From positions 1 through 5,143 of the forward strand of contig DUWA01000186.1 of assembly GCA_012840755.1 (NCBI GenBank): a stretch of 5,143 nt of DNA, in the 5' to 3' direction. The stretch comes from Mycoplasmatota bacterium. Lineage in GTDB: Bacteria; Bacillota_I; Bacilli_A; RF39; UBA660. Below the pieces are notes generated by a model that worked only from the letters and a program-made list of their open reading frames with translations, searched no databases and was not told the DNA's origin. Of this stretch, positions 4,572-5,143 are shown one piece after another. Both the position numbers and the translations under genes were made by a program. Within the stretch, counting starts at the first letter, position 1; the number at the start of each line of letters is the position of its first letter.

Positions 4572-5143
4572 AGTAAAAAACAAATATAGTTTTATAATTT
4601 TGATATTTATAACAATATTGGTTTTATATTTTTCCCTGAAGGATAATTTTAATGGAATTTTAAATGTACTAATAAATGTAAATATTTTTTGGCTAATAAT
4701 TGCAATCTTACTAATGATGGCATATTGGCTTTTTAGAAGCATACCAATATACATGTTTAGCAAAGAATTTAAGCCAGACTATAATTTTAAAAAATCCTTA
4801 AAATTAACAATGAAAACACAGTTTTTTAATGGTGTAACTCCTTTTGCAAGCGGAGGACAACCATTTGAAATATATTCACTAAAAAAAGATGGTATACCTA
4901 TATCACAAGGAACAAATGTAGTTATTCAAAACTTTATAGTATATCAAATAGCACTAGTTTTTTTAGGAATATTTGGAATTATATACAATTATTATTATAA
5001 TATTTTTACAGAAGTTGGAATATTAAAAAAACTTATAATTATAGGATTTATAATCAATTTAAGTGTTACTATAATTACTTTTATGATTGCTTTTTTAGAG
5101 GATTTTAATAATGTTGTAATAAGCTTTATTATAAACATTTTAA
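4555..5143 (+). CDS. LPG_synthase_TM / YbhN-type multi-pass membrane protein (flippase-like), 5' part only
   Basis: The first 196 codons are present and the frame is still open at the window edge. A TAG stands immediately before the ATG at 4555, so this is the earliest possible start; it overlaps the end of pgk by 17 bp. The only Shine-Dalgarno-like sequence is GGGAG at 4538-4542, 12 nt away, so translation probably depends on coupling to pgk. Hydrophobic segments lie at about residues 12-27, 42-62, 122-144 and 158-181. Between the second and third is NGVTPFASGGQPFEIY (92-107) followed by GTNVVIQNFIVYQ, the most conserved stretch of the PF03706/TIGR00374 family, which includes the flippase half of MprF. 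Members are thought to move or handle lipid-linked molecules in the membrane. Whether this is a short stand-alone protein or a full MprF with a C-terminal aminoacyl-transferase cannot be told, because the 3' part is outside. Confidence 0.85.
   Translation, partial: MKEINKVKNKYSFIILIFITILVLYFSLKDNFNGILNVLINVNIFWLIIAILLMMAYWLFRSIPIYMFSKEFKPDYNFKKSLKLTMKTQFFNGVTPFASGGQPFEIYSLKKDGIPISQGTNVVIQNFIVYQIALVFLGIFGIIYNYYYNIFTEVGILKKLIIIGFIINLSVTIITFMIAFLEDFNNVVISFIINIL

Noticed and set aside
4533..4763. Minus-strand open frame of 76 codons at the pgk/flippase junction
   Set aside because: It overlaps both the conserved end of PGK and the first membrane segments of the flippase-like protein, so it is a shadow.
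1..5143. Mycoplasma-type genetic code (UGA = Trp)
   Set aside because: All six Trp codons found (two each in the pilin, PGK and flippase genes) are TGG, and no gene needs an in-frame TGA.
1..5143. Defence system, prophage or mobile element
   Set aside because: Every gene is housekeeping, envelope or unknown without nuclease, integrase, transposase or phage features, and there are no flanking repeats or CRISPR-like arrays.

Overview
The window is a very A+T-rich stretch of bacterial chromosome, compactly coded on the + strand throughout. It comes from a low-GC Gram-positive relative (Bacillota). Supporting evidence is the purine-rich AGGTGA/AAGGAG-type ribosome binding sites, a type II lipoprotein signal, the neighbouring DUF948 (YtxG-like) and YtxH genes, and extended -10 promoters of the TGnTATAAT type. 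The extreme A/T bias, small genes and Asn/Lys/Ile-rich proteins suggest an uncultured host-associated Bacilli/Mollicutes-like lineage (RF39 or Erysipelotrichia-like); this taxonomic guess is inference. All six Trp codons I can find are TGG and the seven visible stops are TAA or TAG, so there is no sign of the Mycoplasma UGA=Trp code.

Region 1 (1-154): the last 24 codons of an upstream gene, recognisable as the C-terminus of TrmB (tRNA guanine-46 N7-methyltransferase). A short A/T-rich spacer with one good extended -10 promoter follows.

Region 2 (155-2279): a tight four-gene operon. It encodes a tyrosine-rich lipoprotein of unknown function, a 264-residue highly charged soluble protein of unknown function, a single-pass DUF948 protein and a YtxH protein. 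It ends at an intrinsic terminator whose stem contains the last codons of ytxH. In Bacillus subtilis ytxG and ytxH are also adjacent (after sftA-murC), so this looks like an envelope/division-associated set in which the two unknown proteins may take part.

Region 3 (2280-5143): a second transcription unit starting from an extended -10 promoter. It encodes a type IV prepilin-like protein fused to a LamG/concanavalin-like domain, then phosphoglycerate kinase (pgk), then the first 196 codons of a multi-pass LPG_synthase_TM/YbhN-type membrane protein that runs off the window. The genes are separated by 2 bp and by a 17-bp overlap, so they are very probably co-transcribed, although glycolysis, surface display and lipid or polymer export are not obviously linked.

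I see no tRNA, rRNA, CRISPR array, insertion sequence or complete defence/mobile system. The most interesting items are the pilin-LamG fusion with an alanine at the prepilin cleavage site, the unrecognised charged protein with discrete conserved-looking islands, and the unusual operon placement of pgk.
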